Source of the DNA: Hellea sp965224755
GTDB lineage: Bacteria; Pseudomonadota; Alphaproteobacteria; Caulobacterales; Maricaulaceae
Direction of reading: 5' to 3'
Assembly: GCA_965224755.1 (NCBI GenBank)
Contig: OZ245061.1
Coordinates: forward strand, 62,001-126,000
DNA: 64,000 nt
Of this stretch, positions 33,930 to 42,383 are shown one piece after another. The notes below the pieces were generated by a model, which ran no database searches, was not told where the DNA came from, and saw nothing but the letters and a program-made list of their open reading frames with translations. The position numbers were made by a program, and so were the translations under genes. Position 1 is the stretch's first letter. Every line of letters begins with the position of its first letter.

Positions 33930-35669
33930 ATGAACACTCGCGGCGGGATAAAGGCGCAACGCCTCAAACATATAGCAGCCTTGCTATGTCTAAGCCTGCT
34001 TGTGTTTTTGCCGGGCCTCGCGGAGCTTCCTGTTATTGACCGCGACGAAGCGCGTTTTGCCCAAGCCTCCGTGCAAATGGCGGAAACGGGCGATCTGCTT
34101 GATATTCGTTTTCAAGATGAACCCCGGTATAAAAAACCCGCCGGCATTTACTGGCTGCAAACCGCCGCGATTAAAATCTTTGCCAAAGAGGGCGAGCGTA
34201 AAATTTGGGCGCAAAGATTGCCCTCTGTGCTCGGAGCTTTGCTCGCGGTGCTGGCGACATATTGGGGTGCAGCGCGGATGATCGGGCGGCGCGGGGCGCT
34301 CATTGCCGCTGGGATGCTGGCCCTATCGGCCTTGATGATCTTCGAGGCTCATATTGCCAAAACCGACGCCCTGCTGACCGGCTTGGCGGCCTGCTGTCTC
34401 GGCGCGTTGGCCCATATGCGCCATGGCGGCGGCAAAAAATCCGCTTGGGTGTTCTGGCTCGCACTTGGGACCAGCATCATGATCAAAGGCCCGGTTGTGC
34501 CGATTTTAGTCATCTTAACGATCGTCACTCTGGCGGTTTGGGAGCGCAAAAATAGCTGGCTGAAAAAATTGCTCAATTGGCCCGCGATTCTTGTCTTTTT
34601 GCTGATCTGGGTGCCTTGGGCGATTATGATATGGATTGCCACGGACGGAGCCTTCTTTGCCGAAAGCTTAGGCAAGGATTTTGGCGGCAAGCTAGTTAGC
34701 GCCCAAGAACGCCACCCCGGCCCGCCCGGCTATTATGTCGGCTTTATCTGGATCACGCTCTGGCCAAGCTGCCTCTTGCTGCTGCCGGCTTTCGGCTTTG
34801 CTATCCGCGTCATCAAAAATGGACGGGGCCAAGAGGATTTATTCGGGGCTCCGGTTGCCAAAGCCATGCGGCTCTGCGTCGCTTGGGTCGTGCCCTATTG
34901 GCTGCTGATTGAGCTGATGCCTACCAAGCTTCCCCATTATGCCCTGCCACTTTTTCCCGCGCTCTGCGTCATGGCCGGAGCGGCGGCCTTAACCTTGCTC
35001 GCAGTTAAAGAGTTTTCGGTGCTCCGGCGCATAAATGCTGTCATATTTTTGCTGGTCAGCGCCGGTCTTATTGGCGCTATTATGGCCGGGCAAAGCTATT
35101 ACGGCCCGGCAGAGACCTCGCAATCACTCTATGTCTATATCATTGGCGGCATAGCCGGAGGGCTCGCCATTATTGCTGCCTTTGCCCTGTGGCAATCCAA
35201 TGTCAAAATTGCGATGATAATGGCAGGCGTGTCAACACTGGTTATGAGCGTGGCAACCTATCAATTTATCCTACCAAACCTGACGCAACTCCGCGTCGCC
35301 GATCAAATCGTGGCCGCCTTCAAAGCCGAGAACATCGCCCTGCCCCGCTTGGGCGGGCCTGATGTCGCCTCGCCGCATTTTACCGAACCCAGCCTTGTTT
35401 ACCGTTTGGGCAAAAATATAGATGTTACCGACAAAGCTAACCTTTTAGATATGGACGCCCTTGCCAAAGGGCGGGTCATTCTCCTCGACCTAAAGCGCGA
35501 GGGAGCAAAAGCTCAGCGGGAAGCCATTGAAGCCGCCGCTTCGCGCGCCAGGCTCTGCCTTAAAACGGCCACGCCGGTTAAAGGCTTTAACTATTCAAAA
35601 GGTGACCCGGTTGAAATTGTGATGCTCCGCACGATGCCTTGCCCGGAAGGCGACGTTAGCGGCCAATAA
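33930..35669 (+). CDS. ArnT/PMT-like glycosyltransferase, multi-pass membrane
   Basis: This is a 579-residue integral-membrane GT-C enzyme that takes a sugar from a polyprenyl phosphate donor and transfers it to a glycan, lipid A or protein outside the cytoplasm. The first periplasmic loop has the catalytic acidic motif VIDRDEARFAQASVQM, followed by RYKKPAGIYWLQTAAIKIFA, which is diagnostic for the ArnT group. About a dozen hydrophobic helices follow, then a soluble C-terminal domain from residue 455. The ATG at 33930 puts the first helix at residues 13-30. Its end overlaps the next, convergent gene by 14 bases. The donor sugar is unknown. Confidence 0.9.
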   Translation: MNTRGGIKAQRLKHIAALLCLSLLVFLPGLAELPVIDRDEARFAQASVQMAETGDLLDIRFQDEPRYKKPAGIYWLQTAAIKIFAKEGERKIWAQRLPSVLGALLAVLATYWGAARMIGRRGALIAAGMLALSALMIFEAHIAKTDALLTGLAACCLGALAHMRHGGGKKSAWVFWLALGTSIMIKGPVVPILVILTIVTLAVWERKNSWLKKLLNWPAILVFLLIWVPWAIMIWIATDGAFFAESLGKDFGGKLVSAQERHPGPPGYYVGFIWITLWPSCLLLLPAFGFAIRVIKNGRGQEDLFGAPVAKAMRLCVAWVVPYWLLIELMPTKLPHYALPLFPALCVMAGAAALTLLAVKEFSVLRRINAVIFLLVSAGLIGAIMAGQSYYGPAETSQSLYVYIIGGIAGGLAIIAAFALWQSNVKIAMIMAGVSTLVMSVATYQFILPNLTQLRVADQIVAAFKAENIALPRLGGPDVASPHFTEPSLVYRLGKNIDVTDKANLLDMDALAKGRVILLDLKREGAKAQREAIEAAASRARLCLKTATPVKGFNYSKGDPVEIVMLRTMPCPEGDVSGQ

Positions 35670-36561
35670 CGGCTTGCCGCAATACAATCCACCACGCCCG
35701 GCCCATGATCGCCGCCGCCATAAAGGGGACACCGATGATTGTCAGGGCTTTGCCGCCCCAATTGGGGGCATAGGTCCAAAAATAGCGGGTGAAGCCTTTG
35801 AGCTTTTCCCACTCAACCGTCTGGCGGCGCACTTGGCTTGTCGAGCCATAATGCATCACAGTGGCCTCAGGGACAAAATAGACCTCACCGCCTGCCGCGC
35901 GCGCCCTGTGGCAGACATCAATGTCTTCAATATGCAGGAAATAACGCTCGTCAAACCCGCCCAGTATCTCAAAAGAGCTGCGGTCCATCATCAGGCACGC
36001 CCCGCTAACCGTCGGATAGGCTTGCGGAGCCTTTGGCATCGGCTCACCTTCCCTGTGGATGGATTTAAACATCGGTAGCCTATGCAAGGGCGTAAAACTG
36101 ACCAGCGCCGATGTAGGTGTCAGCCTCCCGCGCCGTCCGCCGCGTTGTTCAAGACCGTGGACATCACGCAACATACCGCCCGTAATCCACGGCGAGGTCA
36201 GGGCCTTACCGCAATTTGCCAAATGCCGCGCAGCCCCTTCGTTGATCAAAGCATCAGGATTGAGAAACAGGAAATATTCACCTCGCGCAAGACTTGCGCC
36301 ATAATTGCAGGCTTTGGCAAAACCGATATTACCATGACCTTGCAACAAACGGATTCGGTCATGTTGAGCAACCAAATGAGACAGCCGTTCACGCGCCACG
36401 GAAGTGTTCCCATTATCCACCAGAATCAATTCGAAAATACCGGAATCTGCCAAGACACTCGTAATCGCTTCTATCAAAGCTGGGCCCGTCATATAGCTGA
36501 CCATAATCACGCTAATCGGCTTTTCACGCTTCGCGACCGGTAATGGCAGAATTTGTGCCAT
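35656..36561 (-). CDS. GT2-family glycosyltransferase (rhamnosyltransferase-like)
   Basis: This is a 301-residue glycosyltransferase. Its GT-A signatures are ISVIMVSYMTGPALIEAITS, LILVDNGNTS, FLFLNPDALINEGA and GGFDERYFLHIEDIDVCHRA. It is similar in layout to the enzyme at 523-1542 but not closely so. A C-terminal hydrophobic stretch (LTIIGVPFMAAAIMGRAWWI) suggests membrane contact. Its place among ArnT-like and ligase genes argues for a role in surface polysaccharide assembly. The start is the ATG at 36561; the first 16 residues are polar and basic. Confidence 0.87.
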   Translation of the reverse strand: MAQILPLPVAKREKPISVIMVSYMTGPALIEAITSVLADSGIFELILVDNGNTSVARERLSHLVAQHDRIRLLQGHGNIGFAKACNYGASLARGEYFLFLNPDALINEGAARHLANCGKALTSPWITGGMLRDVHGLEQRGGRRGRLTPTSALVSFTPLHRLPMFKSIHREGEPMPKAPQAYPTVSGACLMMDRSSFEILGGFDERYFLHIEDIDVCHRARAAGGEVYFVPEATVMHYGSTSQVRRQTVEWEKLKGFTRYFWTYAPNWGGKALTIIGVPFMAAAIMGRAWWIVLRQAVIGR

Positions 36562-36669
36562 GATTATCCTCTTTTGGCCCCCAAGCCTTAACTTCCTCTA
36601 ATCGGAGAAGATTATGAAAGCAAAGAATATTTCACCCATGATCACAAAAGTTAATCCCCTCATTCATAT

Positions 36670-37905
36670 TTATTCGTCAAAGATGATCGTCTCTTTAGGG
36701 ACAAAATGCAGTGTACCAACGGCAAGAAATATAATGCCCCACCACCAATATTGCCAAACCCCATAGGTCAAAATCGAGATTACAATTATAGCAGCCATTA
36801 AACCTGCAAGGGCTATGGCTCTGTGTTTGTGCCTGGCAAACGCTCGGGCCGGTTGATAGAGACCGAGCAATACCAAGCTCGCCAAGCCCGCGCCGATGGC
36901 CCCGGTTTCCGTCCAGATATGCAGTCCAACATTATGCGGATGCAGCGAAACGATGGTTATTGCCCGTCCATCACGCCCGGTAAAAGTTTCGTCATAAGTT
37001 CGCACAGCGTCAAATCCATGACCAAATATTGGAGCCTCGGTGATCCGCTCCCAGCTATACGCCCACATGCGCACGCGGTGCTCCCAAGACAGAGGTAGAT
37101 TCAATAAAAATTCATCTGTCGCAAGGCTTGAAAAATACCCGATTAAAGGGGCGCCGAATATAAGTGCGAAAGCCAATATAAACAGAGCCATGATGGCTTT
37201 GTCTGCCGAAAGCCTTGCCGCTCCCATGGCAAATAAAATACTCGCAATAGCGACATGCGCAATGGATAAGCGGCAAAGGACACCCGCCCATATTAAACCC
37301 GCAATCAATAAACCCGCACCCACTTTCCCGCCTCGGAGCCGCGTCCACATCAATACCAATACCGGCGCAAGTAATAGCGCCTGCACAGTAATACTATGGC
37401 CTAAATTCATTTCAGCATCTGATTGACGAAATATCATATGCTGGCCCTCATTAAGGGGATCAAATAAGAGATTGAGCCCGTAACCCGAGAGCAGATCAAT
37501 CACTAATAATCCAATCGCCATCACGGTAGTCGCCATGAGCAAATGCCTAAACAAATTGACATCGGTTTTTGTCGCTTTTTTAAAAAGAGGCACAGCGGCA
37601 CATGTGACCGGCACCATAATCAAGAGCACAAGAGCATTCGCTAAAGCCCTACGGCTATCATAAGGGCTCCAGAATGACGTTATAGCTGCCCAGATAAGGA
37701 ACAAAATTAAAGCCCAAAACCACAATGGCGGCGCACTCAATTTAGGCCGCGTGGCTAAAAGTAAAATCCCGAAACATCCGGCCGTAAACCCAAGAGGAGC
37801 GATGCCCAGCCCGCCCGCATGGCTAAAAATCGGCAGAAATGCGAGGATGATGAACAGCGCAGCCACACCTGCCCGCGCAATAAGGTCATGTAATTTGGAA
37901 ATCAT
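36670..37905 (-). CDS. O-antigen ligase (WaaL/Wzy_C family)
   Basis: This is a 411-residue protein with about eleven membrane helices. The Wzy_C signature lies in the large loop near residues 300-340: EAPIFGHGFDAVRTYDETFT followed by SLHPHNVGLHIWTETGAIGA. Proteins of this family attach lipid-linked O-antigen to lipid A core, polymerise O-units or glycosylate proteins; they cannot be told apart by sequence alone. The start at 37905 places the first helix at residues 10-27. A longer reading frame begins inside thrS and is not plausible. It lies 19 bases after thrS on the same strand. Confidence 0.87.
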   Translation of the reverse strand: MISKLHDLIARAGVAALFIILAFLPIFSHAGGLGIAPLGFTAGCFGILLLATRPKLSAPPLWFWALILFLIWAAITSFWSPYDSRRALANALVLLIMVPVTCAAVPLFKKATKTDVNLFRHLLMATTVMAIGLLVIDLLSGYGLNLLFDPLNEGQHMIFRQSDAEMNLGHSITVQALLLAPVLVLMWTRLRGGKVGAGLLIAGLIWAGVLCRLSIAHVAIASILFAMGAARLSADKAIMALFILAFALIFGAPLIGYFSSLATDEFLLNLPLSWEHRVRMWAYSWERITEAPIFGHGFDAVRTYDETFTGRDGRAITIVSLHPHNVGLHIWTETGAIGAGLASLVLLGLYQPARAFARHKHRAIALAGLMAAIIVISILTYGVWQYWWWGIIFLAVGTLHFVPKETIIFDE

Positions 37906-37924
37906 CTCGCTCTGCCGCACATAC

Positions 37925-39856
37925 CTATCTTTGATCCGGTGCCCGCGCCTCAGCGGTAAGAATAGTGATGGCCTCATCCAAAGCAATGATTTCTTGATCG
38001 CGGCTGCCGAGGCGGCGAAGCGCGAGTTTGCCCTCTTCCGCTTCCTTGCGTCCGACCACGGCGATAACAGGGATTTTACGGTCGGCAGAGAGTTCGCGGA
38101 TTTTATAATTGATTTTCTCATTGCGCAGATCGGTCTCGACACGCAGACCCGCCGCGCGCAGTTTCGCGGCGGCTTTTTCGGCGTATTCATCAGCGTCTGA
38201 CGTAATCGTCGCAATAACGATTTGCACGGGCGAGAGCCAAAGCGGGAACCGCCCTGCGTAATTCTCAATCAAAATACCAATGAAGCGTTCCAGCGACCCT
38301 AGGATAGCCCGGTGAAGCATAACCGGAACATGGCGCTGATCATCTTCGCCAATATAGCTCGCGTTCAGCCGGTCAGGAACTACAAAATCGACTTGCAGCG
38401 TCCCGCATTGCCAGTCGCGGCCAATGGCGTCGCGCAGAACGAATTCGAGTTTCGGGCCGTAAAAAGCCCCCTCACCCGGATTGAGTTCCACATCCAAACC
38501 CGCCGCTTTTACCGCGTCCATCAATGCGCCTTCGGATTTATCCCATGTCGCATCAGACCCCGCACGCGTTTCAGGGCGATCTGAAAATTTCACATGTAGG
38601 TCGTCAAAACCGAAATCTGCATAAATCGACTTTAGCAATTTGATGAAGCTATCGGTCTCCTCCGTGATCTGGTCTTCCGAGCAGAAAATATGCCCGTCAT
38701 CCTGTGTAAAGCCGCGCACGCGCATAATGCCGTGTAGCGCCCCTGTCGGTTCATTACGGTGACAACAGCCAAATTCCGCCATGCGGAGCGGCAAGTCGCG
38801 ATAGGATTTCATGCCTTGATTAAAGACCTGCACATGGGCCGGGCAATTCATCGGCTTAAGGGCATGAACCTCTTCGTGGGAACCGTGGCTGACTTTACTG
38901 ACAAACATATTTTCGCGAAATTTATCCCAATGGCCGCTTTCCTTCCACAGCTTGTTATTGATCAGCAGAGGTGTTTTGACTTCCTGATAACCCGCGCCCT
39001 GCGTCCGGCGGCGGATATAGTGCTCGACCACACGCCAGAGCGTCGCGCCTTTATCATGCCAGAACACCATGCCTTGGGCTTCGGGCTGCATATGAAACAG
39101 GCCCAGCTGACGGCCCAAGCGGCGATGGTCGCGGGCTTCGGCTTCGGCCAATTGGTGCAGATGTGCGTCCAAATCCTCTTGCGTGGCCCAAGCTGTGCCG
39201 TAAATGCGCTGGAGTTGCGCTTTGTCTGAATCCCCGCGCCAATAAGCGCCTGCGACTTTCATCAATTTGAAAGCCTTGCCGACCTTGCCCGTGCTCGGCA
39301 GGTGCGGGCCGAGGCAGAGGTCAAACCATTTGCCTTGGCGGTAGATAGTAATCGTCTCGTCTTCGGGCAGATCCTCGATCAACTCAGCTTTGAAATCCTC
39401 GCCCATATCTTTGAACAGTTTAATCGCCTCATCACGATCCCAAACTTCGCGGGTGATTTTATCATTGCGGTTGATGATGAAAGCCATCTTCTTTTCAATC
39501 GCGGCAAAATCATCTTCCGATAAAGGCTCATCGCGGGCAAAATCATAATAAAAACCGTTCTCTATAACGGGGCCAATCGTGACCTGCGTGCCGGGGAACA
39601 GCTCCTGCACCGCCTCGGCCATAACATGGGCGCAATCATGGCGGATCAGCTCCAACCCTTCGGGGTCTTGGGCCATGACCAGTTCGATTTTGGCAGAGGC
39701 TTCGATAGGCAATGCGGCATCGACAAGAGTGCCGTCCAGCTTCGCCGCAAGCACTTTTTTCGCAAGGCCCTTGGAGATCGATTTCGCAACCTCCATCGCC
39801 GTCACGCCGGCGTCAAAATCGCGCGTGGCTCCGTCCGGGAAAGTGAGTGTCACCAT
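37925..39856 (-). CDS. thrS: Threonyl-tRNA synthetase
   Basis: This is a 643-residue class II synthetase that charges tRNA-Thr. It has the N-terminal TGS domain (MVTLTFPDGATRDFDAGVTA), the editing domain with HDCAHVMAEAVQELFPGTQV (the zinc-like HxxxH pattern), and the catalytic core with PMNCPAHVQVFNQGMKSYRD, RMAEFGCCHRNEPTGALHGI and RVRGFTQDDGHIFCSEDQI. Motif 3 is in VPVMLHRAILGSLERFIGIL, and the anticodon-binding domain follows (PLWLSPVQIVIATI). The start at 39856 matches the TGS start. It is followed by yidD upstream on the same strand at a 5-base gap. Confidence 0.97.
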   Translation of the reverse strand: MVTLTFPDGATRDFDAGVTAMEVAKSISKGLAKKVLAAKLDGTLVDAALPIEASAKIELVMAQDPEGLELIRHDCAHVMAEAVQELFPGTQVTIGPVIENGFYYDFARDEPLSEDDFAAIEKKMAFIINRNDKITREVWDRDEAIKLFKDMGEDFKAELIEDLPEDETITIYRQGKWFDLCLGPHLPSTGKVGKAFKLMKVAGAYWRGDSDKAQLQRIYGTAWATQEDLDAHLHQLAEAEARDHRRLGRQLGLFHMQPEAQGMVFWHDKGATLWRVVEHYIRRRTQGAGYQEVKTPLLINNKLWKESGHWDKFRENMFVSKVSHGSHEEVHALKPMNCPAHVQVFNQGMKSYRDLPLRMAEFGCCHRNEPTGALHGIMRVRGFTQDDGHIFCSEDQITEETDSFIKLLKSIYADFGFDDLHVKFSDRPETRAGSDATWDKSEGALMDAVKAAGLDVELNPGEGAFYGPKLEFVLRDAIGRDWQCGTLQVDFVVPDRLNASYIGEDDQRHVPVMLHRAILGSLERFIGILIENYAGRFPLWLSPVQIVIATITSDADEYAEKAAAKLRAAGLRVETDLRNEKINYKIRELSADRKIPVIAVVGRKEAEEGKLALRRLGSRDQEIIALDEAITILTAEARAPDQR

Positions 39857-39861
39857 GACAT

Positions 39862-40161
39862 TTAATCCGTATTTGTTCCGCGCCATCGGCCATATCGCCA
39901 CGGCGCCCATAAAGGCGGCTTTGTAAGGGTTTTAGGCACGTTATCAACCCCGTGTGTGCCCCAAGGTTGGCAGCGCAATAATCGCGCAAGCGTTAGCCAT
40001 CCGCCCGCCCAAGGCCCGTGCCGCTCAATCGCCTCAACAGAATACGAAGAACAGCTCGGATAATGGCGGCATTTGACCCCGAAAAAGGAGAGCACTGGCG
40101 AAATAATGATCTTATAAAACCAAAGCAAGCCGAGCATGGGGAAAGTGAGCGGGTTACGCAT
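39862..40161 (-). CDS. yidD: Membrane protein insertion efficiency factor YidD
   Basis: This is a 99-residue protein with the full YidD signature: LLWFYKIIISPVLSFFGVKC followed by RHYPSCSSYSVEAIERHGPW and GGWLTLARLLRCQPWGTHGV. YidD is an amphipathic inner-membrane-associated protein that helps YidC/Sec-dependent insertion. The length is at the upper end for the family because of a short basic tail (PLWAPWRYGRWRGTNTD). It overlaps the Fe-S scaffold gene by 8 bases and lies 5 bases before thrS, so all three genes form an operon. Confidence 0.95.
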   Translation of the reverse strand: MRNPLTFPMLGLLWFYKIIISPVLSFFGVKCRHYPSCSSYSVEAIERHGPWAGGWLTLARLLRCQPWGTHGVDNVPKTLTKPPLWAPWRYGRWRGTNTD

Positions 40162-40582
40162 GTTCTAGCGCCTGCTCCACCGCTTCCGCCGCCGCTTCAA
40201 AAGCCAATAGCGTAGAAGTATGCCGGGCGGGATAGGCCTTTACGCCAGAGAGTAATACCAGTTTTTCAAAGCGGCCTGTTGGCGGTTTTCCGCCCTCTTT
40301 CAGCATAAGCCGCAAAGCGTCCCGAGCCTCGGTTATTTCAGCCAGAGCCGCGCCAATAATACCGCGTTGCAAAATCGCGGCGGAGCTTTGGCCGAGGGCG
40401 CAAGCTTGAACCCGCAAAGCGCAATCACTGACGGTATCGCCCTCCATCTTGACATCAATCTCCAGCCATGAGCCGCAGAGTTTCGAAACTTTGCGCGACA
40501 TGCCCTCAGGGTCGGCCAAGCGCTCATTTTTCAGCGAAGCCGAAAGCGTCAGGATGTCGGTATTATAAAGGTCATCGAACAT
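40154..40582 (-). CDS. Iron-sulfur cluster assembly scaffold-like protein (IscU/NifU N-terminal family)
   Basis: This is a 142-residue protein of the alphaproteobacterial IscU/NifU-like group found next to yidD. Cys in VSKLCGSWLEIDVKMEGDTV and in DCALRVQACALGQSSAAIL take the positions of the metal-ligand cysteines of IscU. The third usual Cys near the C-terminus is not visible (GVKAYPARHTSTLLAFEAAA has none), so a full scaffold function is uncertain. The ATG at 40582 gives the expected N-terminus; the longer frame from 40924 includes repeat sequence. Downstream yidD overlaps it by 8 bases. Confidence 0.8.
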   Translation of the reverse strand: MFDDLYNTDILTLSASLKNERLADPEGMSRKVSKLCGSWLEIDVKMEGDTVSDCALRVQACALGQSSAAILQRGIIGAALAEITEARDALRLMLKEGGKPPTGRFEKLVLLSGVKAYPARHTSTLLAFEAAAEAVEQALEHA

Positions 40583-40629
40583 GGGGTTTATATAGGGTGA
40601 GGGACCTTTTTCCACAACAACACAGTGTC

Positions 40630-40703
40630 CCCCGCCTTGAGCGGTGGCCTCCTTCAATTGAAGTGTGGTCTTAGTGGCAGGGAGGTCCCCGCTCAAGGCG
40701 GGG
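40630..40703. repeat. Large hairpin with 15-bp perfect arms
   Basis: CCCCGCCTTGAGCGG (40630-40644) and CCGCTCAAGGCGGGG (40689-40703) are perfect inverted copies separated by 44 bases. Just inside, CCTCC and GGAGG continue the stem after three mismatches. The element lies in the 180-base gap between the divergent scaffold and recombinase genes. It looks like a REP or small non-autonomous element. Confidence 0.8.
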
Positions 40704-40762
40704 AACAGGACAGAGCGGTAAGGGGAGTAAAAAATTAAGATTGTAATCTTAACATCCCCCCC

Positions 40763-41692
40763 ATGTCCGCTGTCCCCAAAATCCCAGCAAACGAAACGCT
40801 TGCGACGTTCCTCGCCCATCTGGCGGGGGAGCGCCGCTTGGCCGCCAAGACCGTCGAAGCCTATCAGCGCGACCTCTCTTCTTTTCTCGGCTTTATGGCA
40901 GGGCATTTGGATGAAGCCTTGCACCTTGGGCGTCTCGCTGACTTAAAACCGATAGATTTTCGCGCCTATCTCGCCCACCGCAGGCGCGGGGATAGTCCGC
41001 TCTCGCCCGCCTCAATACAAAGGCAGCTTTCGGCCATCCGCACATTTTACCGCTATCTCGAACGGCGCTGGGACGTTAAAAACGCCGCCCTGCCCTTGAT
41101 TAAAGGCCCGCGCGCCAAACGGCCTCTACCCAAAGCGCTGTCAGTAGAAGGGGCGATGGAACTTGTGCGCGAGGGAAGCCGCGACAAGAAGGACGATTGG
41201 GTTGATGCGCGAAATATTGCGGTTCTGACCCTGTGTTACGGAGCGGGACTGCGCATATCAGAAGCGCTCGGCCTCACCGGGGCGGATATGCCGCTCGGCG
41301 AGAGCCTCACTTTAACAGGCAAAGGCGGCAAGACGCGGCTGGTGCCGATTTTGCCCATTATTCGCCAAGCCGTAGAGCGGTATCTGAAATTATGCATCCA
41401 TCCTATAGAAACCGATAAGCCGATTTTCTTTGGCGTGCGCGGCGGGCCGCTTTCTGCGCGTATCATCCAAAGCGAGGTTCAGAAAATGCGCATTGACCTC
41501 GGCCTGCCCGAAAGCGCCACGCCCCATGCCCTGCGCCATAGTTTTGCCACGCATTTGCTCGCGGGCAAAGGCGATCTGCGCACCATCCAGCAACTCCTCG
41601 GCCATGCCAGCCTATCAACAACCCAGCGTTATACCGATGTCGATGCGGCGGCTTTGATGAAAACACATAAGGCGGCGCACCCTAGAGCTTAA
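40763..41692 (+). CDS. xerC: Tyrosine recombinase XerC/XerD-type
   Basis: This is a 309-residue site-specific recombinase, the normal length for chromosome-dimer-resolving Xer proteins. It has an N-terminal SAM-like DNA-binding domain (TLATFLAHLAGERRLAAKTV, then EAYQRDLSSFLGFM) and a catalytic domain with Arg164 in GAGLRISEALGL, His255 and Arg258 in HALRHSFATHLL, His281 in LLGHASLSTTQRYT and the nucleophile Tyr290. All residues needed for catalysis are present. Whether it is XerC or XerD cannot be decided here. No dif-like site is evident nearby, and there is no sign that it belongs to a mobile element. Confidence 0.9.
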   Translation: MSAVPKIPANETLATFLAHLAGERRLAAKTVEAYQRDLSSFLGFMAGHLDEALHLGRLADLKPIDFRAYLAHRRRGDSPLSPASIQRQLSAIRTFYRYLERRWDVKNAALPLIKGPRAKRPLPKALSVEGAMELVREGSRDKKDDWVDARNIAVLTLCYGAGLRISEALGLTGADMPLGESLTLTGKGGKTRLVPILPIIRQAVERYLKLCIHPIETDKPIFFGVRGGPLSARIIQSEVQKMRIDLGLPESATPHALRHSFATHLLAGKGDLRTIQQLLGHASLSTTQRYTDVDAAALMKTHKAAHPRA

Positions 41693-41725
41693 AAAAACCC
41701 GGCGCCCAAGATGATTGGGGCCGGG
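41691..41725 (-). terminator. Rho-independent terminator of the DUF2141 gene
   Basis: On the minus strand CCCGGCCCC pairs with GGGCGCCGGG across a 9-base loop and is followed by seven T residues. The gene at 41803-42270 reads toward it. On the plus strand it lies after the recombinase stop codon but lacks a T-tract, so it may be only a weak plus-strand terminator. Confidence 0.8.
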
Positions 41726-41802
41726 CCAGTTTAGGGGATCCATGTTAGTGGATGTCTTGGTCTTAGATGAAAGCAAAAGCCTCCGCCGTGACCTACGTCA
41801 CA

Positions 41803-42270
41803 TTATGACGGATATTTCATCGGGATAGTCACCGATGCGCCGTAGCTTTCGACCTTGATTTTAACATCGTCAAAGACAGGCTTGCGATCTGTTGGCGCAT
41901 TGCCCGACGCGCCCCAGCCATCGAGGATATGGTACTTTTCGTCCATAGAAAAAACCCCGTCATCATTTGTGTCGTGCCAGATGGATACTGAGTAATCTCC
42001 GGGCTCATCGACCTTGTAAACGGCCTGCATAATTCCGGGCGTAGCGGTTTCAAGAATGCCGCCATGGCCTTTCATGCCCATATATTCATGGGGTTTCTGG
42101 ATCGACACATAGATCGGGCCCTCCGCGCTTTGCACATTCTCTAATGTCACCGTGATCGGAATCGTCCCGCCCACGCTCTTCCAATTCGGGGCGTCCGCCG
42201 CAATAGCGCAGCTTGATATCATAAGCCCCAAAGCGGCAATCCCGGCTGTCTTAACCTGTTTCGCAAACAT
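41803..42270 (-). CDS. DUF2141 family lipoprotein
   Basis: This is a 155-residue exported protein with a signal ending LGLMISSCAIAAD; Cys near residue 21 may be lipidated. The mature part is a DUF2141 beta-sandwich with IPITVTLENVQSAEGPIYVS, the calcium-binding-like SIWHDTNDDGVFSMDEKYHI and the glycine-rich WGASGNAP, all typical of the family. The role of DUF2141 proteins is unknown. It is divergent from the membrane protein at 42384, and twin inverted repeats in the shared promoter suggest common regulation. A strong terminator follows. Confidence 0.85.
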   Translation of the reverse strand: MFAKQVKTAGIAALGLMISSCAIAADAPNWKSVGGTIPITVTLENVQSAEGPIYVSIQKPHEYMGMKGHGGILETATPGIMQAVYKVDEPGDYSVSIWHDTNDDGVFSMDEKYHILDGWGASGNAPTDRKPVFDDVKIKVESYGASVTIPMKYPS

Positions 42271-42291
42271 AATCGTCTCCTTTTATAAACT

Positions 42292-42336
42292 AGTTTGTAT
42301 TTCAAACTTGACATATATAAGTTTGTAATGCAAACT
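42292..42336. promoter_or_regulatory. Twin operators AGTTTG-N5-CAAACT in the divergent promoter
   Basis: AGTTTG-tattt-CAAACT (42292-42308) and AGTTTG-taatg-CAAACT (42320-42336) are two perfect inverted repeats, centres 28 bp apart. A TTGACA -35-like element overlaps the end of the first site (42308-42313). A further palindrome (ATTATTAT-acg-ATAATAAT, 42350-42368) lies between the second site and the start of the membrane protein gene. The winged-helix regulator encoded in the same operon is the natural candidate to bind here. Confidence 0.7.
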
Positions 42337-42383
42337 AATTTTAGAATTTATTATTATACGATAATAATGGTAAGGAGCCGCGC

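Noticed and set aside
36614..36766. Short plus-strand frame with a GGAGAAG upstream, overlapping the O-antigen ligase end
   Set aside because: The peptide (MKAKNISPMITKVNPLIHIY and on) overlaps the ligase gene antisense and shows no domain or export signal; coincidence is likelier.
40763..41692. Xer-type recombinase as the integrase of a genomic island
   Set aside because: Its length and motifs fit the housekeeping XerC/XerD group. The neighbours are core genes and no att repeats or tRNA are adjacent.
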